64,000 nucleotides of DNA from Pseudomonas chlororaphis subsp. piscium (lineage in GTDB: Bacteria > Pseudomonadota > Gammaproteobacteria > Pseudomonadales > Pseudomonadaceae). Position numbers and translations under genes: made by a program. The notes below the pieces were generated by a model. It did no database searches. It had not been told where the DNA came from and saw only the letters and a program-made list of their open reading frames with translations. The stretch's first letter is position 1; every line of letters begins with the position of its first letter. Location: positions 5,766,001 through 5,830,000 of the forward strand of contig NZ_CP027707.1 of assembly GCF_003850345.1 (NCBI RefSeq), read 5' to 3'. Of the stretch, positions 60,687-64,000 are shown piece by piece.

Positions 60687-61877
60687 TCAATCGGCCTGGC
60701 GACGCAGGAAAGCCGGGATGTCCAGATAGTCCAGATCATCTTGCGGATTCAGCTTCGCCGCAGTCGCAGCACTGGCCTGGGCCTGGTTGCGCATGACGGT
60801 CGGACGGTCCAGATCACGGTAGTTGACCGACGGCAGTTCCTGACGGGCAGGTGCTGGCGCCTGTGCAGCGGCCATGGAGGTTTGCACGGTATTGTCGATG
60901 ACCTTTACAGGCTTCTCGATTTTCGCGCCCAGACCCGTGGCAACCACGGTCACGTGCAGCTCGTCGCGCATATCCGGATCGATAACGGTACCGACCTTGA
61001 CCATGGCGTGCTCGGAAGCGAAGGCTTCAATGATGCTACCCACGTCGGAGTACTCACCCAGGGACAGGTCGGGACCTGCGGTGATGTTCACCAGGATGCC
61101 GCGTGCGCCTTGCAGGTTCACGTCTTCCAGCAGCGGGTTGCGGATCGCCGCTTCGGTCGCTTCACGTGCACGGTTTGGACCGCTGGCGCAGCCAGTGCCC
61201 ATCATCGCCATGCCCATTTCGCTCATCACGGTACGCACGTCGGCGAAGTCGACGTTGATCATGCCCGGACGCTTGATGATGTCGGAGATACCGCGAACGG
61301 CACCGGCCAGAACGTCGTCGGCCTTGGCGAAAGCCGACAGCAGGCTGGCGTCCTTGCCGAGGATGGTCAGCAGCTTTTCGTTGGGAATGGTGATCAACGA
61401 ATCGACGCTTTCGCTCAGCGCGCGGATGCCTTCATCGGCGATCTGCATACGCTTGCGGCCTTCGAACGGGAACGGACGAGTCACTACCGCAACGGTAAGG
61501 ATGCCCATTTCCTTGGCCACTTCGGCGATGATCGGCGCAGCACCGGTACCGGTACCACCGCCCATGCCGGTGGTGATGAACACCATGTTGGTGCCCGCCA
61601 GCACTTCAGCGATACGCTCGCGGTCTTCCAGAGCGGCTTGGCGGCCGACTTCAGGATTGGCGCCAGCACCCAGGCCCTTGGTCACGCCGGTACCCAGTTG
61701 CAGGATGGTCCGCGCGCCGATGTTTTTCAGCGCTTGAGCATCAGTGTTGGCGCAGATGAATTCGACGCCTTCGATGTTGCTCTTGACCATGTGATTGACG
61801 GCGTTGCCGCCGCCACCGCCGACACCGATAACCTTGATTACCGGACTTGCGGGGACGTTGTCTACGAGTTCGAACAT
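60687..61877 (-). CDS. ftsZ: cell division GTPase FtsZ
   Basis: 396 residues. Tubulin-type nucleotide motifs IGVGGGGGNAVNHM, the signature GGGTGTGAAP and the T7 region (NVDFADVRTVM) are intact, followed by a flexible linker and the conserved tail DDLDYLDIPAFLRRQAD, which binds FtsA, ZipA and MinC. It forms the Z ring. Between ftsA (65 bases upstream) and lpxC. Confidence 0.98.
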   Translation of the reverse strand: MFELVDNVPASPVIKVIGVGGGGGNAVNHMVKSNIEGVEFICANTDAQALKNIGARTILQLGTGVTKGLGAGANPEVGRQAALEDRERIAEVLAGTNMVFITTGMGGGTGTGAAPIIAEVAKEMGILTVAVVTRPFPFEGRKRMQIADEGIRALSESVDSLITIPNEKLLTILGKDASLLSAFAKADDVLAGAVRGISDIIKRPGMINVDFADVRTVMSEMGMAMMGTGCASGPNRAREATEAAIRNPLLEDVNLQGARGILVNITAGPDLSLGEYSDVGSIIEAFASEHAMVKVGTVIDPDMRDELHVTVVATGLGAKIEKPVKVIDNTVQTSMAAAQAPAPARQELPSVNYRDLDRPTVMRNQAQASAATAAKLNPQDDLDYLDIPAFLRRQAD

Positions 61878-61942
61878 TTTCCCTCTCCTTTCATTTCTCT
61901 AGTTTTTTCGCCTACTGCTTACAACGGTGTTGCGGTAAATCT

Positions 61943-63202
61943 TCAGAAGTTGCCCTGCACCCAGCTCTTGATGCGATCGAGCAAAGCAGCCTTGGGTTCG
62001 TCGCTGCTGTAGCTGTCCCGGCTGCCGATGCCGGAGAACGAGATACCGTCGGACTGCTTCTGCAGCCCGTACAACAGCAAGCCCACGCCGGTGGAATAGA
62101 TCGGGTTGCGCACCACGTCGGACAGGCCCTTGACGGTGTGCGGCACGCCCAGGCGGACCGGCATGTGGAAAATCTCTTCAGCCAGTTCGACCGCGCCTTC
62201 CATTTTCGAAGTACCGCCGGTCAGCACGATGCCGGCCGGGATCAGGTCTTCATAGCCGCTGCGACGCAGTTCGGCCTGGATCAGGGTGAACAGCTCGTCG
62301 TAACGCGGCTCGACCACTTCGGCCAGGGCCTGGCGGGACAGCTCGCGCGGTGGACGGTCGCCGACGCTTGGCACCTTGATGGTTTCACCGGCACCGGCCA
62401 GCTTGGCCAGGGCGCAGGCGTAACGAATCTTGATTTCTTCGGCGTACTGGGTCGGCGTACGCAGCGCCATGGCGATGTCGTTGGTCACCTGGTCGCCGGC
62501 AATCGGGATCACCGCGGTATGGCGGATCGCACCTTCGGTGAAGATCGCGATGTCGGTGGTACCGCCACCGATATCCACCAGGCACACGCCCAGCTCTTTC
62601 TCGTCGTCGGTCAGCACCGAATAGGCCGAGGCCAGCTGTTCGAGAATGATGTCGTCGATTTCCAGGCCGCAGCGACGCACGCACTTTTCGATGTTCTGTG
62701 CGGCATTCACCGCGCAGGTCACCACGTGCACCTTGGCTTCCAGACGCACGCCGGACATGCCCAGGGGCTCGCGCACGCCTTCCTGGTTATCGATCACGTA
62801 ATCCTGCGGCAGGGTGTGCAGCACCCGCTGGTCGGCCGGAATCGCCACGGCCTGCGCCGCGTCGAGTACCCGTTCCAGGTCCGCCGAGCTCACTTCACGA
62901 TCACGAATCGCCACGATGCCGTGGGAGTTCAGGCTGCGAATGTGATTGCCCGCCACGCCGACGAACGCCGAGTGGATACGGCAACCGGCCATCAGTTGCG
63001 CTTCTTCTACCGCGCGCTGGATCGATTGAACGGTGGACTCGATATTCACCACCACGCCCTTCTTCAGGCCGCGCGATGGATGGGTGCCGATACCGACGAT
63101 TTCCAGCGTGCCATCGGCCGCGACCTCGCCTACCAGCGCCACCACCTTGGAGGTGCCGATATCCAGACCGACGATCATTTTGCCGCTTTGCACGTTTGCC
63201 AT
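61943..63202 (-). CDS. ftsA: cell division protein FtsA
   Basis: 419 residues, actin-like. Phosphate-1 MIVGLDIGTSKVVALVGEV, the phosphate-2 region CLVDIGGGTTDIAIFTEGA and the adenosine motif IVLTGGTSKMEGAVEL, with the C-terminal membrane-binding amphipathic helix LLDRIKSWVQGNF. It tethers FtsZ to the membrane. It lies 14 bases after ftsQ in the division operon. Confidence 0.98.
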   Translation of the reverse strand: MANVQSGKMIVGLDIGTSKVVALVGEVAADGTLEIVGIGTHPSRGLKKGVVVNIESTVQSIQRAVEEAQLMAGCRIHSAFVGVAGNHIRSLNSHGIVAIRDREVSSADLERVLDAAQAVAIPADQRVLHTLPQDYVIDNQEGVREPLGMSGVRLEAKVHVVTCAVNAAQNIEKCVRRCGLEIDDIILEQLASAYSVLTDDEKELGVCLVDIGGGTTDIAIFTEGAIRHTAVIPIAGDQVTNDIAMALRTPTQYAEEIKIRYACALAKLAGAGETIKVPSVGDRPPRELSRQALAEVVEPRYDELFTLIQAELRRSGYEDLIPAGIVLTGGTSKMEGAVELAEEIFHMPVRLGVPHTVKGLSDVVRNPIYSTGVGLLLYGLQKQSDGISFSGIGSRDSYSSDEPKAALLDRIKSWVQGNF

Positions 63203-63216
63203 GGTCCTGCCTCTTC

Positions 63217-64000
63217 TTAATTCTTCGCGACGGCGGGTTGGGCCGTCGTGGGCGCTACAGGTCCCCGCCAGCCGACGGCCAGGCCGTTGGCATAACGCAG
63301 ATCGATGCGCGCGATGTTCGTAATCTGTTCTTTCAGCGTTTTTTCATAAATGGCAATGAAGCGGCGCATCTTCTCCACAAGGTGATCGCGTCCAAGCAAC
63401 AACTCGATGCCAGGACCGGCGCTGCCGGCCCCCGTGGTCAGGAACCAGCTGCCGCGCTCGCGCAACTCCAGACGGGCGATGGAGAAACCCATCGGGCGAA
63501 GCATCTGGCTCAACACCTGGTACTGCTGCATCACCTGCTGCTGGGCCCGCTGCGGGCCGAACAACTGTGGCAAGTGCTCATAGTTCGCCAGCTCACGCGG
63601 AGTGAAGGCCTGGCCCTGGTTATTCAACAGCGCCTCGTCGCCCCAACGGGCCACCGGCAGTTGTTCTTCCAGGCGAATCACCACCTGGTCCGGCCACACA
63701 CGCCGTACCTCGGCATGAGCGATCCACGGCATCTGTTCCAGCTCGGTGCGCATGCTCGCCAGGTCGATGGTGAAGAAGCTCGACGCGACGTAGGGCGCGA
63801 TCCGCTGCTGCACCGCCTGCTGGCTGATGTAACTCAGGTCGCCCTGCACCGCGACCTTGGTGATCGGCCGGTCGGCATAAGGCAGCAGGCGTTGCGCGCC
63901 TTCGTAAGTCCCGAAGCCCAGCGCGACCAGCAACACCGGCCACATCAGGCTTTTCAGCACGCCAAAGTTGGCTTTCGGCAGGCGCGCCGACATCGGCTCC
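63217..64000 (-). CDS. ftsQ: cell division protein FtsQ (5' end cut by the window)
   Basis: At least 261 codons are inside the window; the reading frame stays open to the edge. Visible: a single membrane helix ([20 protein letters not shown]), the POTRA domain ([20 protein letters not shown]) and the FtsQ core ([24 protein letters not shown]). Pseudomonas FtsQ is usually ~285-290 residues with a longer cytoplasmic N-terminus, so the ATG at 63993 is probably internal and the true start lies beyond 64,000. It bridges the early division ring to FtsB/FtsL. Confidence 0.95.
   Translation of the reverse strand, partial: EPMSARLPKANFGVLKSLMWPVLLVALGFGTYEGAQRLLPYADRPITKVAVQGDLSYISQQAVQQRIAPYVASSFFTIDLASMRTELEQMPWIAHAEVRRVWPDQVVIRLEEQLPVARWGDEALLNNQGQAFTPRELANYEHLPQLFGPQRAQQQVMQQYQVLSQMLRPMGFSIARLELRERGSWFLTTGAGSAGPGIELLLGRDHLVEKMRRFIAIYEKTLKEQITNIARIDLRYANGLAVGWRGPVAPTTAQPAVAKN

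Overview
The window looks like chromosomal DNA of a fluorescent Pseudomonas (P. fluorescens / P. chlororaphis / P. protegens type). The reasons are the high-GC coding style, many GTAGGAGC / GTAGCCGCTG-type REP repeats, the ftsQ-ftsA-ftsZ-lpxC order, a cyoABCDE quinol oxidase operon, OprD and DUF3077 family genes, and a levansucrase without a signal peptide. The species assignment is an inference.

Layout. 0.1-3.2 kb: MlaA lipoprotein, then a PAAR-tipped type VI secretion effector with a membrane immunity protein. 3.3-10.6 kb: mixed accessory genes: a DUF3077 gene behind a folded leader, a NYN/OST-HTH protein, a small CHAT/caspase-like protein, a PhoD-like phosphatase, an orphan VapB antitoxin, a class III aminotransferase and an amidohydrolase. 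11.0-12.3 kb: levansucrase behind a LexA-like box. 12.5-14.5 kb: polyamine-type binding protein and a nitrilase-superfamily amidase.

14.7-30.8 kb is the most interesting part: a lipid-tailoring gene cluster. On the minus strand it carries a fatty acyl-AMP ligase with a LuxR-type regulator, then an acyl carrier protein, a class III aminotransferase fused to a cyanobacterial-type acyl-ACP reductase, an acyl-CoA dehydrogenase homologue, two membrane di-iron desaturases, their flavin/2Fe-2S reductase, a HIT protein, a Baeyer-Villiger-type monooxygenase and a small membrane protein. A signature amidase and a third desaturase diverge on the plus strand. The same 16-bp inverted repeat (TACTCC-N4-GGMGTA) lies in both control regions of the minus-strand units. 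My reading is: free fatty acid, loading on ACP, desaturation, reduction to aldehyde, transamination to an unsaturated long-chain amine, then further oxidation or amide chemistry. I do not recognise this cluster as a described system.

31.0-36.0 kb is a second, AT-richer accessory block: a serine hydroxymethyltransferase-like enzyme that has lost the folate-site residues, an XRE regulator, a YhhQ/VUT-type transporter with an extra N-terminal domain, and an enterobacterial-type QueC. 36.0-41 kb is cyoABCDE. 41.7-49.3 kb holds dsbB, a flavohaemoglobin with its regulator NorR (three GT-N7-AC boxes between them), cheV, a GNAT acetyltransferase and small conserved genes between REPIN repeats. 49.5-55.8 kb is an RND efflux pair with its own OmpR-type two-component system. 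56-59.5 kb has an OprD porin and a diguanylate cyclase. The right edge is the end of the division and cell-wall cluster: lpxC, ftsZ, ftsA and a truncated ftsQ.

No rRNA, convincing tRNA, CRISPR array, transposase or complete prophage was seen. All functional calls rest on motif recognition by eye; no database search was run.
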